64,000 nt of DNA from Mucilaginibacter sp. UR6-11 (lineage in GTDB: Bacteria > Bacteroidota > Bacteroidia > Sphingobacteriales > Sphingobacteriaceae), in the NCBI RefSeq assembly GCF_020880695.1, contig NZ_JAJIWO010000003.1, forward strand, positions 310,001 to 374,000, written 5' to 3'. The number at the start of each line of letters is the position of its first letter. The first letter of the stretch is position 1. Made by a program: the position numbers and the translations under genes. The notes below the pieces were generated by a model. It saw only the letters and a program-made list of their open reading frames with translations, was not told where the DNA came from and made no database searches. Positions 19,353-28,857 of the stretch are shown here, in pieces.

Positions 19353-19817
19353 TTATACTAACTCAAACATGGCTTCGATTTCAACGGGGATATTATCCGG
19401 TAATGACCCGAAACCTACCGCGCTGCGCACACCGATGCCATTCTCCGGCCCCCAAACCTGGGCAAACAATTCGCTGCACCCGTTAATGATATAGGGGTGT
19501 TTTTCAAAATCGGGCGTACAGTTAACCATGCCCAAAACCTTAATTACCCTTTTTACTTTATTTAAACTGCCTAAGTTTGTTTTAATGGTTGACAAAATGG
19601 CCAAACCAACTTGTCTTGCTGCCAGCTTGCCATCTTCCATATTAATGGTATCGCCAATGCGGCCTATGATCAAACTTTTATCATCCCGAACGGTACCATG
19701 GCCTGATACATACAAGTATTTACCATCTATCAGGTAAGGTTTATAAACGCCCAGTGGCGTCGGTGCAGGCGGGAGATTTAAACCCGTTTGCGCGAAATTT
19801 TCGTCAGGAGTGTTCAT
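19353..19817 (-). CDS. RidA family (YjgF/YER057c/UK114) protein
   Basis: A 154-residue protein of the long RidA-like subgroup. RidA proteins deaminate reactive enamine/imine intermediates from amino-acid catabolism. It has the GHGTVRDDKSLIIGRIG strand, an ARQVGLAILSTIKTNLGSLNKVKRVIKVLGMVN core helix-strand unit and GVRSAVGFGSLPDNIPVEIEAMFEL, the usual C-terminus with the Arg used for carboxylate binding. It is probably co-transcribed with the M19 dipeptidase, which suggests amino-acid or peptide catabolism. Confidence 0.93.
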   Translation of the reverse strand: MNTPDENFAQTGLNLPPAPTPLGVYKPYLIDGKYLYVSGHGTVRDDKSLIIGRIGDTINMEDGKLAARQVGLAILSTIKTNLGSLNKVKRVIKVLGMVNCTPDFEKHPYIINGCSELFAQVWGPENGIGVRSAVGFGSLPDNIPVEIEAMFELV

Positions 19818-20050
19818 GTTTTATATTTAAATATTGATGGCCTGAAATTAAATCATTTTGCATTATAATTCATCATTATGCTACAAGCGAATAACAGGCA
19901 AGGGAAACACGCACCGTATATTATGCAATCGATTGCGTAAATCCTGAAGCAGGCAAGAACGGCAGGATAAAATGATATATGATTTTTATTTGTAAGTTTA
20001 CCCTTACCAATATTAAAAAATTATTATAAAATTATTAACCGCACCAGTCA

Positions 20051-20899
20051 ATGTTTACATATCCTATGCTTAAAAACCTGGTTCTTTTAAGCTTACTTTT
20101 TATAGTTTCCGGCGTTGCTGTTAAAACGGCAGATCCGCGCCCTGAATGGGAGCAGCTGTTTAACGGCAAGGACCTTAAAGACTGGCACCCAAAAATCAGG
20201 TACCATGATCTTGACGATAATTTCGGCAACACCTTCAGGATAGAAAATGGATTATTGGAAATAAGATATGACCAGTATGATAAATTTGATGAGCGTTACG
20301 GCCACCTGTTTTATAAAAAACCTTATTCGCATTACCTGATAGGCGTTGAATATCGTTTTGTTGGTGATCAGGTAAAAGGCGGGCCAGGCTGGGCATACCG
20401 TAATAACGGTATCATGTTTCATGGCCAACCGCCCGAAACCATGAAAAAGGACCAGGATTTCCCAAACTCAATGGAAGCTCAATTGCTTGGCGGCTCGGGC
20501 AGCGGCGAACGCCCTACGGCAAACTTATGTACCCCCGGCACCCAGTTTGAAAGGGACGGCAAAATCATTACGCAGCACTGTACCAACTCTAATTCAAAAA
20601 CATTTAACGGCGACCAATGGGTGCGCGTTGAGGTATTGGTGCTGGCCGATTCGCTGGTGATACATTATGTAAACGGCGAGGAAGTGATGCGCTATGAAAA
20701 GCCGCAAACAGACCCTGTCAAAGGCCAGAAAGAAGGCACGTTTTTAAAAAGCGGTTCTATTTCTATCCAAAGCGAAAGCCATCCTACTGATTTCAGAAAA
20801 ATTGAGATCATAGATTTAGAGCCCTACGCCAAAGACCCTAAAAAACTTCACGATGTTGTGGAGAAACTGATGTCAGAAAAAAGAGTAGCAAAACAATAA
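20051..20899 (+). CDS. DUF1080 (3-keto-disaccharide hydrolase) family protein, copy 1
   Basis: A 282-residue secreted protein with a signal peptide (LVLLSLLFIVSGVAV) and one DUF1080 domain, a concanavalin-like beta sandwich. The domain opens with WEQLFNGKDLKDWHPK, and has the NNGIMFHGQPPETM and WVRVEVLVLADSLVIHYVNGEEV segments typical of the family. DUF1080 members have been linked to hydrolysis of 3-keto-glycosides. The start may be the Met at codon 6. It is followed after 21 nt by a heme-containing propeller protein and probably forms an operon with it, hinting at an oxidation-then-hydrolysis pair. A paralogue is at 36945. Confidence 0.85.
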   Translation: MFTYPMLKNLVLLSLLFIVSGVAVKTADPRPEWEQLFNGKDLKDWHPKIRYHDLDDNFGNTFRIENGLLEIRYDQYDKFDERYGHLFYKKPYSHYLIGVEYRFVGDQVKGGPGWAYRNNGIMFHGQPPETMKKDQDFPNSMEAQLLGGSGSGERPTANLCTPGTQFERDGKIITQHCTNSNSKTFNGDQWVRVEVLVLADSLVIHYVNGEEVMRYEKPQTDPVKGQKEGTFLKSGSISIQSESHPTDFRKIEIIDLEPYAKDPKKLHDVVEKLMSEKRVAKQ

Positions 20900-20920
20900 C
20901 CACGCAACACAATAAATAAA

Positions 20921-23527
20921 ATGTTTAAATTATCGATAAGCCTGGCGTCAAGCCTGATACTTTTTATGGGATTGGAAGGTTTTTTTACCAAACCCAAACC
21001 GGTTGACCCACCCGAATTAACTATTACACAATTTACCGGACCTGATATTACACCAAGCCCGGCTTGTTTGGCCGTAGCGCCTACCGGCGAGGTATATGTA
21101 GGGGTGGACATGATTGGCTCATTGGGCAAGGACCCGGGTAAGGGCCGAATTGTTAAACTGATTGACAGCGATAATGACGGTAAATTAGATAAGCATATTG
21201 AATTTGCCGAGGTTGATAACCCACGCGGCATAATTGCTAAAGGTGATAAGGTTTACGTACTGCATACTACCTTTTCAAAAGAAACAAAAATGGCTACGGG
21301 TATGGCGCTGGTAGTTTTTGAAGATAAAGACGGCGACGGAAAAGCAGACGGGCCGGAAAAAACATTGATCAGTAACTTTAGCAATACCAAATACCTGCAG
21401 GAACGGGGAACCGACCATGCCACAAACGGCATACGAATGGGTATAGACGGCTGGATTTACATTGGTGTAGGCGACTTTGGTTTTTATAACGCGGTTGATG
21501 CATCAGGCAAAAAGTTAACCATGCTGGGCGGCGGCATTGTACGGGTCAGGCCGGATGGTACGGAGATGGAAATTTATACCCATGGAACCCGAAATGTATA
21601 TGACCTGGCTATAGACCCGTATATGAATATTTTTACCCGTGAAAACACCAATGATGGCGGTGGCTGGAATATTCGTTTTTCGCACCATATCCAATCGGGC
21701 GAGTATGGTTATCCAACCTTATTTCAGCATTTTACCGATGAAATATTACCAGCATTGGTTGATGTTGGCGGCGGCTCCGGAACCGGTGCTTTATATATGG
21801 CCGAACCAAACTGGCCCGAGAAATATACCAACGTACCTATGATGGCCGACTGGGGACGCAGCATGCTTTATATCCACCGAGTAACGCCCGACGGACCAAC
21901 CTTTACCCAACAGGACGAAGAGTTTATCAAGCTGCCGCAGATCACTGACCTTGACGTCGACGGGTCAGGCAGGTTATACCTGTCAGCATGGGACGGAGCC
22001 GGTTATAGCGGCAGCCCAAGTAAAGGCTATGTGGTAAGGGTAGTACCTAATGACTGGAAATACAAAGCCTTCCCTAACCTTACCAAACTATCGGTAAAAG
22101 AACTGGCGGAAATGCTGAAATGGCCAAGTGCCGTGGCACGCCTAAATGCCTCGCAGGAGCTGTTGGACCGGCCGGCCAAACAGTCTGCAGCGGCTGCTTT
22201 AAAAATCGCATCCGACAAAAGCTTACAACTATACAGCCGTGTAGCCGGCTTATATACTTACGCACAAACCGCAGGCGAAACAGCTACACCCGCTTTGGTT
22301 AACTTCACCCGGGAGGCCACCATGCGCGAATTTGCGTTACGCGCGCTTACCGACAGAAAAGGTTATTTGCAAAACGTACCGGACCAACCTTTTTTACAAG
22401 GGCTTAATGATCCTGATCTTCGTGTCAGGGCGGTTTCAATTATAGGTTTAGGTCGCTTAGGTAATCCCGGGGTTGCATCAACCCTGTTAAAAACCCCGGT
22501 ACCGGCATCATTTGTGGCGCCGGCCAAAGATGTTGCCGAAGGCCCGCATGCCACCCCTAACTCGCCTATTGTATTGCCCCACCTGGCAGTAAGGGCTTTG
22601 CTGGCGCTTAATGCTGTTGATGCCTGTGTAGCCGCTATCGGTACAGAAAATTCGACCCTTGCGTTATGGGCATTGCGTTATATGCATGATGAACGGGCGG
22701 TTAACGGGTTAATTGCAGCCTATAAGCAATCAAATGACAAGAACCTGAAAGCACAGATCATGGTTACGCTATCACGTCTTTATAAAGAGGAAGCGCCTTA
22801 TGATGCTTCATGGTGGTGGGGTACCCGCCCGGATTCTCATGGCCCGTATTACAAAGCCGTGCTCTGGAGCGAGTCGCCGGTTATCGAACGTTTCTTAAAA
22901 ACCGAATGGGATAAATCAAATGCCAATGGCAGGCAGTTTATTACTGACCTGAACTTCCGTCACCGGATGGAGATAACAGAATTTGGCGTAGAAGAAAAAC
23001 CTGTCGCAGCAGCTAATGAGCCAAAGATCGACCTTGAGAAGATCAAGAACCAAAAAGGGCAGGTTGGCAAGTCTTCTATCGAAGATGTTTTGTTAGCCGT
23101 TGCCAAAATAGAGGGTGATCCGGTTGAAGGACGCGCCTTGTTTACCCGCCAGGGCTGTATCAGCTGCCATAGCCTTAACAGGGGTGATAAGCCAAAAGGG
23201 CCATTTATGGGCCAGATAGGTGGTATCATGAACAAGGAGCAGATTGCCGAATCTATTCTGAAGCCTAACGCATCTATTTCGCAGGGCTTTGCTACCAACG
23301 TAATCACCGCCAAAGGCAATAAAACTTATATGGGCTTTGTAACCGAGCAAACAGCAGATAAGATTGTACTGCGCAATATTACCGGCGATGTTTACACGGT
23401 TAAAACCAGCGATATCCTGACCCGTAAGGAACTTGAAACCTCTATGATGCCAACCGGGCTGGCCAATCCGCTATCCTATAAAGAACTGGCATCGTTGGTT
23501 ACGTTTCTTTCACAACAGAAAAAATAA
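20921..23527 (+). CDS. PVC-type propeller/HEAT/heme-binding protein
   Basis: An 868-residue secreted protein with three parts. Residues about 30-370 are a sugar-dehydrogenase-like beta propeller of the Pirellula/Verrucomicrobium membrane-bound dehydrogenase type (repeated GxxxxP-DGxxY units; DSDNDGKLD and DKDGDGKADG calcium-like loops). Residues about 390-640 are HEAT-like repeats. Residues about 700-868 are a c-type heme domain with C746-xx-C749-H750, matching the putative heme-binding family TIGR02603. An N-terminal hydrophobic segment is present. The likely role is oxidation of a sugar with electron transfer to heme, though this is family inference. It follows a DUF1080 gene by 21 nt and is closed by a terminator. 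Confidence 0.85.
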   Translation: MFKLSISLASSLILFMGLEGFFTKPKPVDPPELTITQFTGPDITPSPACLAVAPTGEVYVGVDMIGSLGKDPGKGRIVKLIDSDNDGKLDKHIEFAEVDNPRGIIAKGDKVYVLHTTFSKETKMATGMALVVFEDKDGDGKADGPEKTLISNFSNTKYLQERGTDHATNGIRMGIDGWIYIGVGDFGFYNAVDASGKKLTMLGGGIVRVRPDGTEMEIYTHGTRNVYDLAIDPYMNIFTRENTNDGGGWNIRFSHHIQSGEYGYPTLFQHFTDEILPALVDVGGGSGTGALYMAEPNWPEKYTNVPMMADWGRSMLYIHRVTPDGPTFTQQDEEFIKLPQITDLDVDGSGRLYLSAWDGAGYSGSPSKGYVVRVVPNDWKYKAFPNLTKLSVKELAEMLKWPSAVARLNASQELLDRPAKQSAAAALKIASDKSLQLYSRVAGLYTYAQTAGETATPALVNFTREATMREFALRALTDRKGYLQNVPDQPFLQGLNDPDLRVRAVSIIGLGRLGNPGVASTLLKTPVPASFVAPAKDVAEGPHATPNSPIVLPHLAVRALLALNAVDACVAAIGTENSTLALWALRYMHDERAVNGLIAAYKQSNDKNLKAQIMVTLSRLYKEEAPYDASWWWGTRPDSHGPYYKAVLWSESPVIERFLKTEWDKSNANGRQFITDLNFRHRMEITEFGVEEKPVAAANEPKIDLEKIKNQKGQVGKSSIEDVLLAVAKIEGDPVEGRALFTRQGCISCHSLNRGDKPKGPFMGQIGGIMNKEQIAESILKPNASISQGFATNVITAKGNKTYMGFVTEQTADKIVLRNITGDVYTVKTSDILTRKELETSMMPTGLANPLSYKELASLVTFLSQQKK

Positions 23528-23552
23528 TAATACAATACCCCTGTTAAATAAC

Positions 23553-23583
23553 AAAAAGGTGACCGAAAGGCTCACCTTTTTTT
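23553..23583 (+). terminator. Rho-independent terminator after the heme/HEAT gene
   Basis: AAAAGGTGA-CC pairs with GG-CTCACCTTTT (one bulged G) around a GAAA tetraloop, followed by T residues. It closes the DUF1080/heme-protein unit and separates it from the convergent esterase. Confidence 0.85.
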
Positions 23584-23708
23584 GTGCACCAGCGTTATTT
23601 CTTTTGGCGCTTGAGTTATCAGCCAGCGGTTGGCAAACGGTTTAAATTGTAATGCAAGTACCAATAAACGCAATAACCGGATTTTATTTGTTATTATTTA
23701 ATTGCAGA

Positions 23709-25382
23709 CTATACCTCTTTATTATAAAATATGCGGGTTAACATTTTGCGCGACTCGCCATCAGGATCATTTTGCACCTCGCAGGTATTGTTAAATACCA
23801 TCATGGCTCCGTTGGTATCCGTAAACGCGGGCCATTCCGGTAAACCATCATGGTTAGGGTTGCCGTGGCGCGCAAAATTTATCCAGGCTTTGGCTACCTT
23901 ATCGCCCAGTTTACGGGCCTCCTCGCTGGCGCCGGTATAATTTTCGGTAACGTCGGTATTGGCAAAGGCGAAAGGGATCTCGCTGCAATGGAAAGATCGC
24001 GGCCTGCCATCCAGTTGCGGCGTATGCCAGGCAAACAGGTACAGGTAGGCCGGCGCGGCATTTTGCGCTGCTTTACGGCTGGCCTGTAAATAAGCCATTG
24101 GATTTTGCGCACTTACGTAGGATAACAGTTCAATAGGTTTATCATCAGGATGCGCTTTACGCAGTGTTTGATAAATATAATCAGCTTTAGTTTTATATTT
24201 TTCTGCAAGGCGAGTTATCAGGCCCTTATCGTCCAGGTTTTCTAACGGTGCATTGTTAATGCTGTATGATGCTTCATTGCGGGTAGTGCCTACCATAAAC
24301 GGCACATTAGCGGTCATGGCCGGCGCAATCGGGTCAAACGGGTGCGTTGGCAGTATCTTCCCGTCAACAACAGGCTGTAAGCCCGCCCGACCAACGTCCG
24401 CCGGGACCGTGCCACCCATTTTTTTTTCGGCCACAGCAAGCGCTTCCTGCAAACGGGCCGGTTTAACCTGTTGCAGGTCGGCTAGGTTTTCTTTGGTGAT
24501 GTTCAGATCGGCCAAAACAATAGCCGTAAATTGTGTGGCGTAGGCATGGGTTGACATTTGCACAATAGAATTACTTTGTGAAATGGCCCGGTGAAACAGT
24601 CCCTTTGCCGAGGGCATAGCCATCAACGTTATGACCTTACTGCCACCGCCCGACTGACCAAAAATAGTGACGTTGTTTTTGTCGCCGCCAAAGTTGGCGA
24701 TATTGTCGCGCACCCACTCAAGTGCCGCTACAATATCCAGCATACCCACATTGCCCGATGCAGCATATTGGCTGCCATAATCTGACAGATCTAAAAACCC
24801 GTGAATATTTAAGCGGTGATTAACAGACACCACTATCACATCGCCCAGCCTGGTTAGGTTTTCGCCATCGTATGACGGATGTTCCTGGCTTGATCCCGAT
24901 GCAAAGCCACCACCATGGATCCAAAACATTACGGGGCGCTTTTTACCGTCCAACGCCGGTGTCCAAACGTTTAAACGCAGGCAGTCCTCATCCTGCATGC
25001 CGTCAATCCACTGGTATAAAAAACCATATTCCTGCTGCAACCAACCCATATCCGGTTTTTGCGGACAGATGGGGCCGTACACCAAACAGTCACGGGTGTC
25101 TTTCCATTTCTTTGGCTTCTGCGGGGGCATAAACCGGTTAGCGCCGCCGGTTGGCGCGCCATAAGGTATCCCCTTAAAAGTTAATATATTATTGCGGGTA
25201 TAACCGCGTACTTTACCATGTTTGGTATTGGCAACCGCGTTACCTGCTGATGCAAATACCTTATTATCCTTCGGCGTTTCCTGAGGACGGATTGCCGCTA
25301 CAGCAGGTGTTACATAACTTAATCCCGCGGCAGTAGTAAGCAGCCCGACCTTTTGCAGAAATTGCCTGCGGTTATTCTTCAT
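23709..25382 (-). CDS. Type-B carboxylesterase/lipase with Tat-like signal
   Basis: A 557-residue alpha/beta hydrolase of the carboxylesterase type B family. The N-terminus NRRQFLQKVGLLTTAAGLSYV is a twin-arginine-like signal, as in many secreted Bacteroidota enzymes. The oxyanion hole is HGGG at 156-159 and the nucleophile is S244 in GQSGGGS. The Glu and His of the triad are probably in TRNEASY and FHCSEIPF. It may remove acyl or methyl groups from glycans or plant esters. It is the last gene of a minus-strand block after the BNR protein (54-nt gap), GH92 and the GH106-like enzyme. Confidence 0.9.
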   Translation of the reverse strand: MKNNRRQFLQKVGLLTTAAGLSYVTPAVAAIRPQETPKDNKVFASAGNAVANTKHGKVRGYTRNNILTFKGIPYGAPTGGANRFMPPQKPKKWKDTRDCLVYGPICPQKPDMGWLQQEYGFLYQWIDGMQDEDCLRLNVWTPALDGKKRPVMFWIHGGGFASGSSQEHPSYDGENLTRLGDVIVVSVNHRLNIHGFLDLSDYGSQYAASGNVGMLDIVAALEWVRDNIANFGGDKNNVTIFGQSGGGSKVITLMAMPSAKGLFHRAISQSNSIVQMSTHAYATQFTAIVLADLNITKENLADLQQVKPARLQEALAVAEKKMGGTVPADVGRAGLQPVVDGKILPTHPFDPIAPAMTANVPFMVGTTRNEASYSINNAPLENLDDKGLITRLAEKYKTKADYIYQTLRKAHPDDKPIELLSYVSAQNPMAYLQASRKAAQNAAPAYLYLFAWHTPQLDGRPRSFHCSEIPFAFANTDVTENYTGASEEARKLGDKVAKAWINFARHGNPNHDGLPEWPAFTDTNGAMMVFNNTCEVQNDPDGESRKMLTRIFYNKEV

Positions 25383-25436
25383 AAAAATTATTAATGGTAA
25401 CGCAATATAGCCGTTAAGAAATTTCTACCAGCTAAT

Positions 25437-26489
25437 TTATAATAATCGGTATTTGATGTGGCTATCCTGCTCCCAAACACAGAAATTATGGCCATTTGCC
25501 AGCGACGTTAATTTGATAAAATTCCCCTCGCCTATTGTGGTCATCTTTTTATCAGGAATGGTAACCAATTTTAGGGTATCATTACTTTGGTAAGCTATAA
25601 CTGTATGCATTGCGTTACCTGCAATAGTGCAAGTTTTGCCTTTGCCTATATAAACTTCCGGATCGGCGCCCTGCGCAAAATAGATCTCGCCTTTTCGCTG
25701 CCATACAGTCTGAACAATGTTTAACGGGCTGATGATGATCCCGCCGCCGTCCATAGGGCAGCCATCCAGTTTCCAGGTACCAAGTCCCATTTTTTGCGCC
25801 GCGGTAAACGATTGCCCGCCGTTAGCTGATCTGGCCACATACAGATCTCTTGACCCGTTTAACCAGTTCCTGAACATAATTGCTACCGCACTGCCTGATA
25901 CCGAGATACCGGGTTTACAACATTCGCAAACATGCATGTCCGGTGATTTATAAACCAGGCGGTTTGCCGACCATTTATTGGATTGGGCGGATAACGACGA
26001 GAACCATATTTGATTTTTCTGCCCCAACCGGATATCCAGCCAAACGGCATAAAAATTATCTTTTTTATCGGCGCCAACTGCCATCATCCCTTCGGGCGCC
26101 GAGCCCTTCAGGTCATTAACCACACCCATGGCCTGCCATTTTTCTGAACCGTTTTTTAATTTAAACCAGTGGATGTTCCCGGCTTTATCTATCGCCGTTA
26201 TTACCGAAAAATTAGCCGAGCTGCTTAACTGCGGCCCCCTACCCATACCCAGGTGCATGTCGGCCACATGCGCAACCAATACCGGGCTTGAAAAAGTTTG
26301 CCCCTGGTCCCCGGATGTGGCACAAAATATATTGTCATTTAATCCGTAAACCACCCTTACCGTTCCGATCTTATCTACGCTTACCTGCGGCTGTTTGCCT
26401 GCTGCAATCGTATTTATTACCGGCAATGGCCGGTAAGCTGCCAACCCAAGATTAATGATCAACAGCGTTAAATACCTTATTTTTTTCAT
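25437..26489 (-). CDS. Secreted BNR-repeat (sialidase-like propeller) protein
   Basis: A 350-residue protein with an N-terminal signal sequence and a six-bladed-propeller pattern. Asp-box-like repeats include SGDQGQTF near residue 60 and SANGGQSF near 225. A CECCKPG cluster near residue 190 is unusual and might bind a metal. The full set of sialidase catalytic residues cannot be confirmed, so a true sialidase activity should not be assumed. It lies six nt after the GH92 gene and is surely in the same transcript. A related Asp-box protein occurs at 33372. Confidence 0.75.
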   Translation of the reverse strand: MKKIRYLTLLIINLGLAAYRPLPVINTIAAGKQPQVSVDKIGTVRVVYGLNDNIFCATSGDQGQTFSSPVLVAHVADMHLGMGRGPQLSSSANFSVITAIDKAGNIHWFKLKNGSEKWQAMGVVNDLKGSAPEGMMAVGADKKDNFYAVWLDIRLGQKNQIWFSSLSAQSNKWSANRLVYKSPDMHVCECCKPGISVSGSAVAIMFRNWLNGSRDLYVARSANGGQSFTAAQKMGLGTWKLDGCPMDGGGIIISPLNIVQTVWQRKGEIYFAQGADPEVYIGKGKTCTIAGNAMHTVIAYQSNDTLKLVTIPDKKMTTIGEGNFIKLTSLANGHNFCVWEQDSHIKYRLL

Positions 26490-26495
26490 GATTTA

Positions 26496-28823
26496 TTAAT
26501 TAACAGGCGCCGACATTGATGGCGGTGCATCGCCGGGCTTGCTGCCCCAGTTCATATTTGGTTTTGGCCCCATTACCAGTACAAGGTGCCCACCGTTTAC
26601 GGCATCCTGGTGATAGATCCAGGGTTTGGTGAGCGGCCGGCCGTTAAAGGTAGCGGATTGTACGTATTTATTTACCGCCGATGTATTTTTAGCCTCAATG
26701 GTAAAAGTTTTGCCCTTGTAATAATGATTATCTAAAGTGATGGTAGTTTTAGCAAACAACGGGCTGCCAATCTCATAAAATGGTTTGGTGGATGATCCGC
26801 CATCTGTCTCAAACAAACCCATGGCTGTCATTACAAACCACGATCCCATTTGCCCCTCGTCTTCATCGCCCAGCCAGCCGTGATAAGGCGTTGAGCCGTA
26901 ATATTTGGTCATGATCTCGCGGGTCCATTTTTGGGTAAGCCAGGGCTTGCCCGAATAGTTAAACAACCAGGCCGCCTGCATATTGGGCTGGTTGCCGTGG
27001 TTAACCGGCACCAGGTCATACATATCACCATCGGCATTAAAACTAAATTTGGATGATTTTACAAAACCAGAATCCAGGCGATTGTTAAATTCATCTTTCC
27101 CCATTAAATTAATAATGCCCTGCACATCATGCGGTTTAAAAAAACTGTATTGCCATGCGTTACCTTCCAGATATCCGGGCCCGTTAAAAGCGGTGCAGCA
27201 AAGCGGGCTCCAGTCTTTCACCCAGGTGCCGTCGCGGTGTTTCATACGGATATATTTAACCGATGGGTCCCAGACTTTTTTAAAGGCATCGGCTCGTTCC
27301 ATAAACATGGTGGCCTCTTTTGTCTTGCCCAGTGCTTTGGCAAACTGCCCCACGCACCAATCATCATAAGCATATTCTAATGTGTTTGAAACCTGGCCAT
27401 CCTCGTTAGGAACATAACCCAGCTCCAGGTACGATTTATAATATTTATTTCCGGCAAAACCACCTTCGGGCGTTACCACACCCGGTGTAGTTTGCTGGTG
27501 CATCATGGCCTCAAAAGCCAGGTTGGCATCAAAATCACGGATACCTTTTTGATAGGTACTGGTTATTAAAGCTATTTCATGCGAGGCTTCCATAATTCCG
27601 GAGTATTCAATACCCGCAGGGCCCTTGGGCAGCCAGCCACCGGCTTTATAGATCTCCAAAAACGAGCGGGTCCATTTACTGGCAATGTCCGGGTTAACCA
27701 GCGCCCATAACTGGTTCAAGTTCCAGAAAGTGTTCCAGAACGCATCCGAACCCAGGATGGGCGAGTTAGGGTCTGACTGCCTTTCTTTTTCGTTAGGATC
27801 GATCCATTTGCCGTTTACATCGCTCCAGGTGGTACGCGCTACGTATGAGCGGTATAGGTTGCTGTAAAATTTCTTTTTATTTTCTTCGGTGCCGCCATCA
27901 ACTTTTATTTTACTGAGCAGGTTGTTCCAAACCATGCGGGCATTGTTATGCACCGCGGCAAAGCTCCATTTAAACGGATCCATTTCGGTTTTTAAATTCA
28001 GCCGCGCCTGTTCAATGCTTACCAGTGATATAGCCGTTTGCAGTTGTATTACCTCACCGGCTTTTGTTTTAAAATCGGCATAAGCGCCCATTTGGCCTTT
28101 GCCGCTAAGTTCTTTGATATCTCTGGATATTTTGTTTCCTACCCAGCCGCCAAAACCTTCCATCGGTTTATCAAAACGCGCCACAAAATGTACGGTGTAT
28201 TCCTGCCAGCCCCATTTTTGGTGCGAGTAGCCTTCAATCTCGGTGTCACTTATTTTAGTAAATCTGGCATCCAGTATCTCGGCCGTGTTCTCAAAAGGAA
28301 CGTCAAGGTTAAATAAAATATGAGCGTCCAGGTCAGTAGGATAAGTAAACCTGAAAAAGCCGGCCCGGGTAGTGCTGGTTAACTCGGTAGTGATATCGCC
28401 GTTCATCAGCTTAACCGCATAATAGCCGGGGCTGGCTTTTTCTGTTTCTTTATAGATGCGTGAACGGTAGCCTGTTGTCCAGCCCGTTGTCGGGTTATCT
28501 GCCGAACCCCGTTTAATATTTAAGATACCTACCGTCGGCATTACCGACAGCCCTGCCATTGTCCACGAGTGGATGTGACTAAAACCGCCAATATTATTGA
28601 TAGAATATTCATAGCCCGATTTCCAGACAGCTTCCTGGTTATCGGGTGCCAGCTGCACCATCCCGAAGGGCATGGTAGCCCCCGGATTGAGCATCCAGCG
28701 CGATTCGGACGTACCCAATAGCGGGTCGGCATAATCAATCGGTTGTTTATTTTGTTGGGCCGCAGCCGGCAACAACGCAGCGCAGAGCCCTGCAACAAGC
28801 ATTAACCTTTTTAGGGATATCAT
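26496..28823 (-). CDS. GH92 family alpha-mannosidase
   Basis: A 775-residue secreted enzyme with a signal peptide (LVAGLCAALLPAAA). It has the GH92 start pattern YADPLLGTSESRWMLNPGA and MPFGMVQLAPDN, and the C-terminal GWLGDEDEGQMGSWFVMTA signature of the catalytic domain. GH92 enzymes are calcium-dependent exo-acting alpha-mannosidases, mostly 1,2-, 1,3- or 1,6-linked, often acting on fungal or host N-glycan mannans. Length is usual for the family. It is the second gene of the block that starts with the GH106-like gene (34-nt gap). Confidence 0.93.
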   Translation of the reverse strand: MISLKRLMLVAGLCAALLPAAAQQNKQPIDYADPLLGTSESRWMLNPGATMPFGMVQLAPDNQEAVWKSGYEYSINNIGGFSHIHSWTMAGLSVMPTVGILNIKRGSADNPTTGWTTGYRSRIYKETEKASPGYYAVKLMNGDITTELTSTTRAGFFRFTYPTDLDAHILFNLDVPFENTAEILDARFTKISDTEIEGYSHQKWGWQEYTVHFVARFDKPMEGFGGWVGNKISRDIKELSGKGQMGAYADFKTKAGEVIQLQTAISLVSIEQARLNLKTEMDPFKWSFAAVHNNARMVWNNLLSKIKVDGGTEENKKKFYSNLYRSYVARTTWSDVNGKWIDPNEKERQSDPNSPILGSDAFWNTFWNLNQLWALVNPDIASKWTRSFLEIYKAGGWLPKGPAGIEYSGIMEASHEIALITSTYQKGIRDFDANLAFEAMMHQQTTPGVVTPEGGFAGNKYYKSYLELGYVPNEDGQVSNTLEYAYDDWCVGQFAKALGKTKEATMFMERADAFKKVWDPSVKYIRMKHRDGTWVKDWSPLCCTAFNGPGYLEGNAWQYSFFKPHDVQGIINLMGKDEFNNRLDSGFVKSSKFSFNADGDMYDLVPVNHGNQPNMQAAWLFNYSGKPWLTQKWTREIMTKYYGSTPYHGWLGDEDEGQMGSWFVMTAMGLFETDGGSSTKPFYEIGSPLFAKTTITLDNHYYKGKTFTIEAKNTSAVNKYVQSATFNGRPLTKPWIYHQDAVNGGHLVLVMGPKPNMNWGSKPGDAPPSMSAPVN

Positions 28824-28857
28824 GGCAATTTAAGTTTATAATAAATCGCCGTCGCGA

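Noticed and set aside
18919..19494. A 191-codon plus-strand open frame
   Set aside because: It lies antisense to the M19 dipeptidase and RidA genes, both of which have clear family motifs; its own product has none.
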